Shown piece by piece: positions 7,860-15,053 of a DNA stretch of 16,486 nucleotides (the stretch's first letter is position 1; every line of letters begins with the position of its first letter). The translations under genes were made by a program, and so were the position numbers. The notes under the pieces are model-generated. The model searched no databases. It saw nothing but the letters and a program-made list of their open reading frames with translations, and was not told the DNA's origin. Source of the stretch: Balneolaceae bacterium UBA1514 (GTDB lineage Bacteria; Bacteroidota; Rhodothermia; Balneolales; Balneolaceae); NCBI GenBank assembly GCA_002323515.1, contig DCQQ01000017.1, positions 1 through 16,486 of the forward strand. Direction: 5' to 3'.

Positions 7860-7889
7860 TACCTCGTTAAGGATGAAACATCCTTTTTT
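7848..7889 (+). terminator. Tandem hairpins with T-run, terminator-like, upstream of mscS-like gene
   Basis: CGAGG (7848-7852) pairs with CCTCG (7862-7866). Immediately after, AAGGATG (7869-7875) and CATCCTT (7879-7885) form a perfect 7-bp stem with an AAA loop, followed by more T. The T-run is on the plus strand only. It lies in the region between two divergent genes, about 180-200 nt before the channel start, where no upstream plus-strand gene needs ending. It could therefore be an attenuator or the end of a small RNA. Confidence 0.6.
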
Positions 7890-8066
7890 ATTCATTATTT
7901 ACAGGATTATGCAGATATCTAAGATACACAAACCATGTAATTAAGCTAATAGATTTATTGCCTTCGCGGTGATAATCTGTTTAAACTGAGCATAGTCTGT
8001 TACGGGTTCAGTTTCACATTCATTGGTAGAACTGAACGCTTATCTCTATATTACAAGTCTCCAATA

Positions 8067-9884
8067 GTGACTCTAAAGTATTCTAATATGTTATCTTTTT
8101 TCTTGCTTGCTTATTCAAAGAAGTATTCAAATAGAATCCGCCAAAAAGCTTTATCAACCAGAAATAAAAAAATTAAAAAAAGAAGCTATAAGGCTGTTTA
8201 TCTAGTGTTATTGAGCATTTTTATACTGATTTTAACTGGCAAATCCAGCCTAGCCCAATCAACCCCGACGGATTCAACAACCCAATTTATCACCTTCATT
8301 TCGAGCCCACAAAAAAGCGTGCATAGCTTTATTCATTGGCAACAAAAAGGGCATGTTATACCGGATCGGTACATTCAACCTTTTGCACTTTATAATGGAG
8401 AACAGGCAGATAAAAAGAAACTAGCCCAACAATTACTTAAAGTACTAGATGCCCGGGGACTGTTGGTTGTGTATTCTGAGATACCCGATACCCCTCATTA
8501 TATTGACTCCCTATCTGGATTACCACAATACATTCTATTCAACGATCTTCCTGAAGTGTACCTCCGTAAAGTTGGCTCAGAATGGTTGTTCTCCGAATCG
8601 ACTATTGAACAAATACCTGTCCTCTATAGAGCTACATTTTCTAGCACCTTAGAAGCATTTATTGATCGCTTACCCCCCGTAGCTAAAACGGAATGGATGG
8701 GATTATATGTTTGGCAGGTTATTGGTCTTTTTGTGTGGATTTTATTAGCACTCGTCATACGGAATCTTTTCGAGCGTATTCTCACTCAGTATTTGTCTGG
8801 TTGGGCTAAAAAAACTAGACTAGAATGGGATGACTTGCTATTAGAATCGGTTCAAAAACCACTTGGTTTAGTCGTGTTGATTAGTTTCCTACTCCTTAGC
8901 TACACTAACCTGCAATTCGGTGTTAGTATGAATCTTTACCTTTCTAAGGTTCTAAGTATTTCACTCTCTGTTGCTGTTTTTTGGGTTATATACAATTTAA
9001 TTGACGTTTTTGCAGAATACCTGACGCACGTAACAGGTAGAACTGAGAATTCTTTGGATGATCAACTAGTGCCACTCATACGCAAAACACTGCGAGTTTT
9101 TATCGTGGTTTTAGGTGTTATTGTCATTCTTCAAAATAATGGGTATAACGTGGCCTCACTCATTGCAGGACTTGGAATTGGTGGTTTGGCTGTTGCTTTA
9201 GCAGCTAAGGATACGCTAGCTAATTTTTTTGGATCCATAACTATTTTTGTAGATCGTCCCTTTCGAATGGGAGATTGGATCAAAACAAGTGCTGCAGAGG
9301 GTACTGTTGAGGAAGTAGGATTTCGTTCGACACGAATTAGAACTTTTTATAATTCAGTTGTTTCTGTACCTAATTCAAGCCTAGCTAACTCCGAAATTGA
9401 TAACCTAGGTATGCGTGAATTTAGGCGGTTAAAAACTATACTTAATCTGACTTACGATACCTCTCCTGAACAAATGGAAGCATTTGTTGAAGGTATTAAG
9501 GCCATCGTCAAAGCAAACTCAAATTTTCGACAAGATTATTATGAGATTCATTTTCACGCTTTTGGGGCGCACTCTTTAGACGTTTTAGTATATGTATTTT
9601 TCTCTGTCCCAGACTGGAATACTGAGCTACAACAACGCCATAATTTTCTGTTAGAAATCCTTCGTTTAGCTAATGCTCTTGAAGTAGAATTTGCCTTTCC
9701 CACCCAAACCCTTCATATCGACTCTCACTTTCAAGGTGAATTGGCAGAAAAACCTTCCCCTACTACTGACTCACTAATACATCAGATTAAATCTTTTGGT
9801 CCAAATGGTGAGGATGCAAAACCGGAAGGCTTCAAGCTCTATGACAAAGGATCTGAAGTCAATTATGGCCCTAAAAAACCTTGA
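8067..9884 (+). CDS. MscS-type mechanosensitive ion channel with exported N-terminal domain
   Basis: A channel of up to 605 aa that relieves osmotic pressure. Residue numbers count from GTG 8067; ATG 8088 (residue 8) is an equally good start, and neither has a clear Shine-Dalgarno. A very basic N-region (18-40) precedes a hydrophobic segment (43-58) with a likely cleavage site at SSLAQ (60-64). Residues 65-205 form an extracytoplasmic domain seen in Bacteroidota-type channels (ARGLLVVYSEIP, LPEVYLRKVGSEWLFSE). Membrane helices follow at about 212-232, 264-282, 293-315 and 342-356. The pore helix VASLIAGLGIGGLAVALAAK (362-381) and the FVDRPFRMGDWI block (394-405) are the MscS signature. A beta-rich cytosolic domain runs to about 550, then a polar tail. 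Transcribed divergently from the phosphatase operon. Confidence 0.93.
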   Translation: MTLKYSNMLSFFLLAYSKKYSNRIRQKALSTRNKKIKKRSYKAVYLVLLSIFILILTGKSSLAQSTPTDSTTQFITFISSPQKSVHSFIHWQQKGHVIPDRYIQPFALYNGEQADKKKLAQQLLKVLDARGLLVVYSEIPDTPHYIDSLSGLPQYILFNDLPEVYLRKVGSEWLFSESTIEQIPVLYRATFSSTLEAFIDRLPPVAKTEWMGLYVWQVIGLFVWILLALVIRNLFERILTQYLSGWAKKTRLEWDDLLLESVQKPLGLVVLISFLLLSYTNLQFGVSMNLYLSKVLSISLSVAVFWVIYNLIDVFAEYLTHVTGRTENSLDDQLVPLIRKTLRVFIVVLGVIVILQNNGYNVASLIAGLGIGGLAVALAAKDTLANFFGSITIFVDRPFRMGDWIKTSAAEGTVEEVGFRSTRIRTFYNSVVSVPNSSLANSEIDNLGMREFRRLKTILNLTYDTSPEQMEAFVEGIKAIVKANSNFRQDYYEIHFHAFGAHSLDVLVYVFFSVPDWNTELQQRHNFLLEILRLANALEVEFAFPTQTLHIDSHFQGELAEKPSPTTDSLIHQIKSFGPNGEDAKPEGFKLYDKGSEVNYGPKKP

Positions 9885-9907
9885 TATGAGACTAGAAAAT
9901 TTGGCTT

Positions 9908-9941
9908 GAGTGAGTAAACTATAAGAAAAAAACACTCGCTC
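9908..9941. terminator. Weak hairpin between convergent mscS-like and bacilliredoxin genes
   Basis: GAGTGAGT (9908-9915) pairs with ACTCGCTC (9934-9941) over 8 bp including one G-T wobble, with an 18-nt loop. No T-run follows on either strand, so it is a poor intrinsic terminator, although it sits in the 77-bp gap between convergent genes where one is expected. Confidence 0.3.
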
Positions 9942-9961
9942 TAAACTATTCTATAGCCGCT

Positions 9962-10408
9962 TTATTTTTGTTCAGCAGGCTTTGTAAAAGCTTCAAAAAC
10001 CATTTTTAAATCTTCCGCCACATCTTGACTCGTACGTCCTTCAATGCGATGTCGAGGAATCATCGCCTTAATTTCCCCGTCAACGAAGTAAACAAAAGAG
10101 GGTGATGAAGGTGGAAATTCACTAAAATAGGCCCTTGCGTGGGCAGTCGCTTCTTTGTCTTGACCTGCAAATACGGTAACCAAATGATCGGGTTTAGCTT
10201 CCGACTGCTCCAAAGCAATACCTAAGCCTGGGCGCGCGTTTCCGGCAGCACACCCACAAACCGAATTAATAGCTAAGAGCATTGTGCCTTTATATTCTTT
10301 CATCGCTCGGTCTACATCAACCGGGGTGATCAATTCTTCAACACCTAGCTGTGTTAATTCTTCTCTCATCCATGAGGTATCAGGCCCCATTCCAAATCCA
10401 AATTGCAT
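9962..10408 (-). CDS. Bacilliredoxin BrxA/BrxB family (YphP/YqiW) protein
   Basis: A 148-aa thioredoxin-fold protein of the DUF1094/bacilliredoxin family, which removes bacillithiol from mixed disulfides on cytosolic proteins. The active-site block NSVCGCAAGNARP (48-60) contains the characteristic CGC pair, Cys51 and Cys53. EFPPSSPSFVYF and the HRIEGR motif near the C terminus also match the family, as does the length (about 145 aa in Bacillus). It starts at ATG 10406-10408 without a strong Shine-Dalgarno. It lies 72 bp downstream of sodA on the same strand, with a terminator-like hairpin between, so partial readthrough co-expression under oxidative stress is plausible. I leave the symbol empty because BrxA and BrxB cannot be told apart here. 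Confidence 0.92.
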   Translation of the reverse strand: MQFGFGMGPDTSWMREELTQLGVEELITPVDVDRAMKEYKGTMLLAINSVCGCAAGNARPGLGIALEQSEAKPDHLVTVFAGQDKEATAHARAYFSEFPPSSPSFVYFVDGEIKAMIPRHRIEGRTSQDVAEDLKMVFEAFTKPAEQK

Positions 10409-10430
10409 AATCGTAGTACTTAAAGGTTAA

Positions 10431-10464
10431 GAAAAACACACTACCCGATTAAGGTAAGGTGTTT
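10431..10464 (-). terminator. Terminator-like hairpin between sodA and the bacilliredoxin gene
   Basis: Read on the minus strand, ACACCTTACC pairs imperfectly with GGTAGTGTGT (3 + 4 bp separated by a small internal loop) and is followed by TTTTTCTT. It lies just after sodA and before the next gene on the same strand, so it probably ends or attenuates the sodA transcript. Confidence 0.5.
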
Positions 10465-10480
10465 CAATGATGATCTCTAG

Positions 10481-11089
10481 TTATTTCGCAGCGTCGTAAT
10501 TCGCTTGAACTTGATCCCAATTAACTACATTCCAAAAAGCAGAAATATAATCAGGTCTGCGATTTTGATAATGTAAATAATAGGCATGTTCCCAAACATC
10601 TAATCCTAAAATAGGTGTATGCCCATCCATGATTGGACTATCCTGATTAGCGGTTGAATGCACCACTAACTTGCCAGAAACGTCTACAGACAACCATGCC
10701 CAGCCAGATCCAAATCGAGTAGCTGCGGCATTGGCAAATGCCTCTTTGAATGCGTCAAATCCACCTAATTCTGCGTCTATAGCCGTAGCTAAAGTATCTG
10801 AGGGATTACCACCGCCATTTGGCGAAAGTATAGACCAGAATAAACTGTGATTAGCAAAACCACCGCCATTGTTAATGACAGCTTGTTGCTTATCTGCTGG
10901 GAGACTTGAAATGTTTACTAACACATCTTCAATGGAGGATTCCTCATGTGCAGTACCTTCTAGTGCCGCATTCACTTTTGCTGTATATCCTTGATGATGC
11001 TTTGTGTGATGTATTTCCATAGTACGCGCATCGAAATGAGGTTCAAGTGCATCGTATGAGTAAGGAAGTTCGGGTAATGTATACGCCAT
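10481..11089 (-). CDS. sodA: Superoxide dismutase, Mn/Fe family (Mn-type residues)
   Basis: A 202-aa cytosolic enzyme that converts superoxide to oxygen and hydrogen peroxide. The four metal ligands are visible: His27 ([11 protein letters not shown]), His81 (FANHSLFW), Asp164 and His168 ([18 protein letters not shown]). Gly at 75-77 and Gln149 in NQDSP follow the manganese pattern rather than the iron pattern, in which Gln sits near position 77; a cambialistic enzyme cannot be ruled out. Length is typical for the family and no signal peptide is present. It starts at ATG 11087-11089 with AGGA close upstream. The 138-bp region before it separates it from the aspS-DUF429 operon, so it probably has its own promoter. 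A bacilliredoxin gene follows. Confidence 0.95.
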   Translation of the reverse strand: MAYTLPELPYSYDALEPHFDARTMEIHHTKHHQGYTAKVNAALEGTAHEESSIEDVLVNISSLPADKQQAVINNGGGFANHSLFWSILSPNGGGNPSDTLATAIDAELGGFDAFKEAFANAAATRFGSGWAWLSVDVSGKLVVHSTANQDSPIMDGHTPILGLDVWEHAYYLHYQNRRPDYISAFWNVVNWDQVQANYDAAK

Positions 11090-11227
11090 TTTCCTGTTTT
11101 TTTGAGTTGTTTGGTTGTGATAAGTGGGTCAAAGCCCTTTAAAATACTTTAGAACCACCCTATAAATTCAATATAAAAATAAGCAATGAATGGGAAAAAA
11201 ACTTTCCACTTAGCTGGACTAGCTCAT

Positions 11228-11935
11228 TCATACATAATGAATGGCCATAGGTAGCCCTTGACCATCTACCGGTGGTTCTTCTGGAATAGTTTTGATTCCA
11301 TCTTTTACCGATTTATTGGCATAAAAGGCTAACACCATCGCATCAACAATATCATCTTCGCCCACTTCGGAACGCCTATACTCTTCTTTTATAATGCGAA
11401 AAAATTCCTCGGCCCATTCACTTTTCTCGCTTAACAATTCTAAACGATGCCGAATCCCTTTTTTGAGGTTTTTCTTCTGAAATATCATACCCCCATTCAA
11501 CCTGTTGAACAACCATTCTGGATGGCTCTCTAAAACACGCTCTCCCCAGCCATCATGACGAATAAGCAGCTCATCCAACACCCTAATCTTGGGGGTTATA
11601 TTCCACGATTGAAGCGTGAGTTTTTTCTCGGTGTATTCGTAACTAGTCATATTTGCCTCGGCATAGGTTGGGGCATATAAGGCAGGACGAATGGGTGGAC
11701 TAAACACACTGGAAGAGTATTCAGAACCTAGAGCTTTGCGCAACTCTAGATCGCATTGCCTTGTATAGGATTCTTTCTCCAAGCCTATAGGCATATCTAT
11801 GAATACCCGATCATAATCACCTAGTACACTCTCTAATTCGGCCGCATCTTTAAGTATTTCATAATGTTCCTGTCCCTCATCAAAACTGATGAGAATCCAA
11901 CCAAACTTACAACCATCAATACCTGCGGTTTTCAT
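11228..11935 (-). CDS. DUF429 family protein (RNase H-like fold)
   Basis: A 235-aa protein of the DUF429 family, function not established. Family marks are the N-terminal GIDGCKFGW (5-13), FIDMPIGL (45-52), a CDLELRKALG helix (61-70) followed by SSVFSPPIRPAL (75-86), ESHPEWLFNRL (136-146) and a C-terminal VGEDDIVDAM block (191-200). The spaced acidic residues Asp7, Asp47, Glu136 and Asp194/195/198 resemble the metal-binding set of RNase H-like nucleases; nuclease activity is inferred only. It starts at ATG 11933-11935 with AAGGA 6 nt upstream, 13 nt after the aspS stop, so it is the second gene of an aspS operon. Nothing in the sequence shows a link to translation other than this position. 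Confidence 0.85.
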   Translation of the reverse strand: MKTAGIDGCKFGWILISFDEGQEHYEILKDAAELESVLGDYDRVFIDMPIGLEKESYTRQCDLELRKALGSEYSSSVFSPPIRPALYAPTYAEANMTSYEYTEKKLTLQSWNITPKIRVLDELLIRHDGWGERVLESHPEWLFNRLNGGMIFQKKNLKKGIRHRLELLSEKSEWAEEFFRIIKEEYRRSEVGEDDIVDAMVLAFYANKSVKDGIKTIPEEPPVDGQGLPMAIHYV

Positions 11936-11948
11936 GGGGTCCTTTTAG

Positions 11949-13724
11949 CTAATCTTGAATACGCTTCAATTTAATATGTAACTCATCTAATTGCTTCAAT
12001 TCTACTGCAGCTGGCGCATCATCCATCATACTCTGGGCTCGCTGATTTTTTGGAAACGCAATGACATCCCTTAAACTTTTTCCCTTGGTCAGTATCATAA
12101 TAAGTCGGTCCAAACCTAAAGCGATGCCTCCATGTGGGGGTGACCCATATCGAAAAGCTTGTAACAGAAATCCGAATTTCTCCTCGGCCTCTTCCTCATC
12201 AATACCAAGAAGGTCAAACATATGTTGCTGCATTTTAGGATGATGTATCCGAATAGATCCACCTCCAATCTCGCTTCCATTCAACACCAAATCATACGCT
12301 CGAGCCCGTACAGCTCCTGGCTCAGTATCCATAAGCTCATTGTCCTCCTCTCTGGGTGATGTAAACGGGTGATGCATAGCATGGTACCTCTGCGACTCCG
12401 CATCCCACTCAAGCAAAGGAAAATCTGTAACCCATAAGGGTTTGTAGGCATTTTCATCAATAAATCCAAATTCTTCGCCGATCATTAACCGAAGTTGCCC
12501 CAATTGCTCCAGGACCTGAGGTTTTGGCCCAGCCAATAAGAAAATCAAATCGCCCTTTTCAGCCTTAGAAGCGGCTACAATTTCGCTGACAATAGTGTCG
12601 GTTAAAAACTTAGCCACGCTACACAAAGGACCATCTTCCTGCATTTTAATGTAAATGAGTCCTCCAGCGCCCGTCTCTTTTTTAGCTCGTTCGGTCCAAC
12701 GGTCAATCGCACCACGGCCCATCTCACCCTGCTCGGGAATGGTGAATCCAACAACGCCACCACCCTTCGATACGGTATCAGAAAACACTTTAAACGCCGC
12801 TTTAGCAACAATCTTGGAAAAATCGACAAACTCACAACCAAACCGTAGATCAGGCTTATCGGATCCATAAGTACTCATAGCTTGATCATAACTAATCCGT
12901 GGGAATGGAGTTGCCAAGTCTACACCGATGGTTTCCTTGAATATTCTCGAAATAAGGGCCTCATGTATACCATATATATGGTCTTCATCAACAAATGACA
13001 TTTCCACGTCAATCTGTGTGAACTCAGGTTGACGATCTGCCCGTAGATCCTCATCTCTAAAACATTTGGTTATTTGAAAGTATCGATCAAAGCCTGAGGT
13101 CATAAGCAGCTGCTTATACGTTTGCGGACTTTGCGGCAGGGCAAAAAACTTACCAGGATTCACCCTACTTGGTACCAAATAATCTCTTGCACCTTCTGGA
13201 GTACTCTTCATAAGAATCGGCGTTTCTACCTCTATAAACTGCTGCTCATGGTAAAAACTGCGAATAATTTGATAGACTTTCGAACGCATAAATAATTTAT
13301 GCTGAACTTCCGGTCTTCGTAGATCTAAGTACCTATGCTTTAAGCGTACTTCTTCACTCGTTGTGATACCATCCTTAATTTCAAATGGTGGTGTTATTGC
13401 TTCGGAATAAATCACCAAATCACTTACCTCAATTTCCACCACACCTGTAACTAGTTTAGGATTGATGTTCTCTTCGCCCCTTGCAATGACCGTACCCTTA
13501 ATCCCAATTACATATTCTGCTCGTAACTGTTCTGCTCGTTCGTGGATCGTGGCATCGGTTTCAGTAAACACTATCTGGGTAATTCCATAACGGTCCCGTA
13601 AATCTATAAATATAAGTCCTCCAAGGTCCCTACGAGGTCCGACCCAACCATTAAGTACTACCTGCTGTCCAATGTGCTGCGTTGTAAGTTCTCCGCAGGT
13701 GTGACTGCGTTGTAATATTTTCAT
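11949..13724 (-). CDS. aspS: Aspartyl-tRNA synthetase (bacterial type)
   Basis: A 591-aa class II synthetase that charges tRNA-Asp. The N-terminal OB-fold anticodon-binding domain (about 1-105; VLNGWVGPRRDLGGLIFIDLRDR within 23-45) is followed by the catalytic core. This has FIEVETPILMKSTPEGARD (163-181), motif 2 CFRDEDLRADRQPEFTQ (221-237) and motif 3 HGGIALGLDR (531-540). The bacterial-specific GAD insertion lies at about 290-420. Length matches bacterial AspRS (about 590 aa). Whether it also charges tRNA-Asn cannot be read from these residues. It starts at ATG 13722-13724 with a weak AGG upstream and is followed by a DUF429 gene in the same operon. Confidence 0.97.
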   Translation of the reverse strand: MKILQRSHTCGELTTQHIGQQVVLNGWVGPRRDLGGLIFIDLRDRYGITQIVFTETDATIHERAEQLRAEYVIGIKGTVIARGEENINPKLVTGVVEIEVSDLVIYSEAITPPFEIKDGITTSEEVRLKHRYLDLRRPEVQHKLFMRSKVYQIIRSFYHEQQFIEVETPILMKSTPEGARDYLVPSRVNPGKFFALPQSPQTYKQLLMTSGFDRYFQITKCFRDEDLRADRQPEFTQIDVEMSFVDEDHIYGIHEALISRIFKETIGVDLATPFPRISYDQAMSTYGSDKPDLRFGCEFVDFSKIVAKAAFKVFSDTVSKGGGVVGFTIPEQGEMGRGAIDRWTERAKKETGAGGLIYIKMQEDGPLCSVAKFLTDTIVSEIVAASKAEKGDLIFLLAGPKPQVLEQLGQLRLMIGEEFGFIDENAYKPLWVTDFPLLEWDAESQRYHAMHHPFTSPREEDNELMDTEPGAVRARAYDLVLNGSEIGGGSIRIHHPKMQQHMFDLLGIDEEEAEEKFGFLLQAFRYGSPPHGGIALGLDRLIMILTKGKSLRDVIAFPKNQRAQSMMDDAPAAVELKQLDELHIKLKRIQD

Positions 13725-13812
13725 AAAATAACCTAACTAACAATAAATTGAGTGAAGCTCTGGATTGCTACATTTTAGTCTCTAACACTTTAGTCACTTA
13801 CAATACCCAAAG

Positions 13813-13947
13813 CTCAAATGAGTAAGCTAAATTACACATTATGTAGACGAATATCCCACAAGAAGTTAAAATAGAGGAGTTGCTCAATTCTAATGAGTAG
13901 CACCGCCCTGTGTCATGCCAATGCTCAAAACGCAATAGTTTTTTGAG
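13813..13947. repeat. Three CTCA...TGAG dyads in the aspS-regulator intergenic region
   Basis: The 338-bp region 13725-14062 carries no convincing gene. It contains CTCAAATGAG (13813-13822, a palindrome around AA), CTCA at 13883-13886 with TGAG at 13894-13897, and CTCAAAA (13924-13930) with TTTTGAG (13941-13947). The third can form a hairpin followed a few bases later by a T-run. The repeated half-site suggests a protein-binding site or small RNA signals, but the elements are short and differ in spacing. Confidence 0.3.
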
Positions 13948-14050
13948 ATTGTTCTTTTTTAGTTATTTTTAGTTTCAATATATCCTGAACATCCATGAGC
14001 TACATTAACCATTATTTACCGGGTTAGTTAAGCTCATATCCATTTAGCCT

Positions 14051-14057
14051 GGGGAGG
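14051..14057 (+). promoter_or_regulatory. Strong ribosome binding site of the NarL-type regulator
   Basis: GGGGAGG lies 5 nt before ATG 14063. It fixes the start codon and stands out because most genes here have weak or no Shine-Dalgarno. Confidence 0.8.
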
Positions 14058-14062
14058 TCTAT

Positions 14063-14710
14063 ATGGAAAAAATATCCACCATCATTGCCGATGGTAACGA
14101 AATATTCCGTCATGGACTTCGGTCTATACTGTCAGTGCATCACTGCGATGTAGTCTCGGAAACCGATAATGGTGCCTTAGTTTTAAGCGCATTCGAAAAC
14201 GTCAGACCCCAACTATGCGTGCTCTCATTTAATCTTCCGGAAATATCGGGAATACATTTGGCCAACAAACTGGTCGAGAAATTTCCCAATGCCCGTGTTC
14301 TCATTCTGGCCGATGACAGCAAAGAAGAGACGCTAAATGATTTTCTAGCCTCAGGTGCGCAAGGTCTACTAATGAAAAGTGCACACCGGATTGAGTTGAT
14401 AGATGCAGCCTCCAAAGTTGCAGAGGGTGATACCTATCTAGGGAAAATATATTCAAAAATGATGACTCGGGAATACCGGAAGCTCACCGCCTACAGAAAA
14501 TCTAAAAAAACCATAACTCGGCGAGAACGCGAGGTGCTTCACCTGCTCATTCAGGGGAACACCAGCACAGAAATTGCTTCCAAGTTGTTTATATCGCCAC
14601 GAACTGTTGACAAGCATAGAACCAACCTGCTCAAAAAGCTAAATCTCAAAAACACCGCTAGCTTGGTCCGATTTGCCCTAGAAAACAAAAATAATCTAGA
14701 GCATATGTAA
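14063..14710 (+). CDS. NarL/FixJ-type regulator with a degenerate receiver domain
   Basis: A 215-aa protein with a receiver-like domain (about 4-122) and a C-terminal LuxR-type helix-turn-helix (about 149-207: ITRREREVLHLLIQGNTSTE at 151-170 and SPRTVDKHRTNLLKKLNL at 178-195). The DNA-binding half is fully typical. The receiver is not: the aspartate that normally accepts phosphate is Ser55 (QLCVLSFNLPEISG), the second acidic residue of the usual DD pair is Gly11 after Asp10, and the switch Thr/Ser is Ala83. Lys105 is kept. It should therefore not be activated by ordinary aspartyl phosphorylation. No histidine kinase is adjacent. It stands alone between a 338-bp upstream gap and a structured non-coding stretch that ends in a terminator. 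Confidence 0.92.
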   Translation: MEKISTIIADGNEIFRHGLRSILSVHHCDVVSETDNGALVLSAFENVRPQLCVLSFNLPEISGIHLANKLVEKFPNARVLILADDSKEETLNDFLASGAQGLLMKSAHRIELIDAASKVAEGDTYLGKIYSKMMTREYRKLTAYRKSKKTITRREREVLHLLIQGNTSTEIASKLFISPRTVDKHRTNLLKKLNLKNTASLVRFALENKNNLEHM

Positions 14711-14762
14711 TTTATCACCTCTGGTTGATGCATTTACATATCGAATCAGGAGTTGGGGCTTG

Positions 14763-14791
14763 TACGTATATATACGTATATAAATTACGTA
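14763..14791. repeat. 16-bp palindrome and third TACGTA copy downstream of the regulator
   Basis: TACGTATATATACGTA at 14763-14778 is a perfect 16-bp palindrome containing two TACGTA units. A third TACGTA lies at 14786-14791. It sits 52 bp after the regulator stop, in non-coding DNA (14711-14919). It could be an operator, for example for a LuxR-type dimer, or part of a promoter. No target gene on the plus strand follows before the terminator. Confidence 0.35.
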
Positions 14792-14813
14792 TTAAATATT
14801 ATTGAGCAATCTG

Positions 14814-14904
14814 TTTGCAAGTACTATGTTAATATTGCAAATGGGGTAATAGCCGTCTGTAGATGATATTAGCCGTCTACCATTGAGTTGGGGGCGGCTT
14901 TTTT
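14814..14904 (+). ncRNA. Candidate structured small RNA or long 3' leader ending in a terminator
   Basis: This gene-free stretch has TTTGCAA (14814-14820) in inverted repeat with TTGCAAA (14835-14841), a direct repeat AGCCGTCT at 14851-14858 and 14871-14878, and an intrinsic terminator at its end. GTAGA (14859-14863) can also pair with TCTAC (14876-14880), which overlaps the terminator's 5' arm, so two exclusive folds are possible. It may be an independent small RNA or simply the 3' end of the regulator mRNA. No known RNA family is recognised. Confidence 0.3.
14871..14904 (+). terminator. Intrinsic terminator after the NarL-type regulator
   Basis: AGCCGTCT (14871-14878) pairs with GGGCGGCT (14892-14899), with two G-T wobbles, followed by TTTTT on the plus strand. 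It ends any plus-strand transcript from the regulator region, about 160-190 nt after the stop codon. Confidence 0.75.
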
Positions 14905-14919
14905 GTGGTAGTTTGTAGC

Positions 14920-15045
14920 TTATTTCTTCATTTCTCGCAAGCTATGTTTTATGCCTAATGCAATAAGAGTACCAATTAACAATCCCATCCCTAACTTCAC
15001 AACTAAAAACCAATTAGTTGTTAACATATCGTTTAAATAATCCAT
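14920..15045 (-). CDS. Small membrane protein, 41 aa
   Basis: A 41-residue frame from ATG 15043-15045 to TAA 14920-14922: it begins MDYLNDMLTTNWFLVVKLG, has one hydrophobic helix (about 12-32, LVVKLGMGLLIGTLIALGI) and ends with a basic SLREMKK tail. A purine-rich GAGA lies about 8-10 nt before the start. It is the last of four small genes on this strand, 56 nt after the 61-aa gene, and a 7-bp hairpin sits just before its start. Function is unknown. The polarity (short acidic N terminus, one helix, basic C terminus) fits a real single-pass protein. Confidence 0.55.
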   Translation of the reverse strand: MDYLNDMLTTNWFLVVKLGMGLLIGTLIALGIKHSLREMKK

Positions 15046-15053
15046 GGTTTGTC

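Noticed and set aside
12061..12870. Several open frames inside aspS on both strands (12061-12243, 12281-12469, 12602-12868, 12655-12870)
   Set aside because: All lie within the intact aspS gene, have no family resemblance and are explained as frame shadows.
14140..14733. Antisense open frames in and beyond the NarL-type regulator (14140-14415, 14551-14733)
   Set aside because: They are antisense to a clear receiver/HTH protein and show no protein-like features.
14763..14791. Insertion-sequence end or attachment site at the TACGTA array
   Set aside because: No transposase or integrase, no target duplication and no matching inverted repeat at a distance; the neighbouring tRNA is intact with no duplicated 3' end seen nearby.
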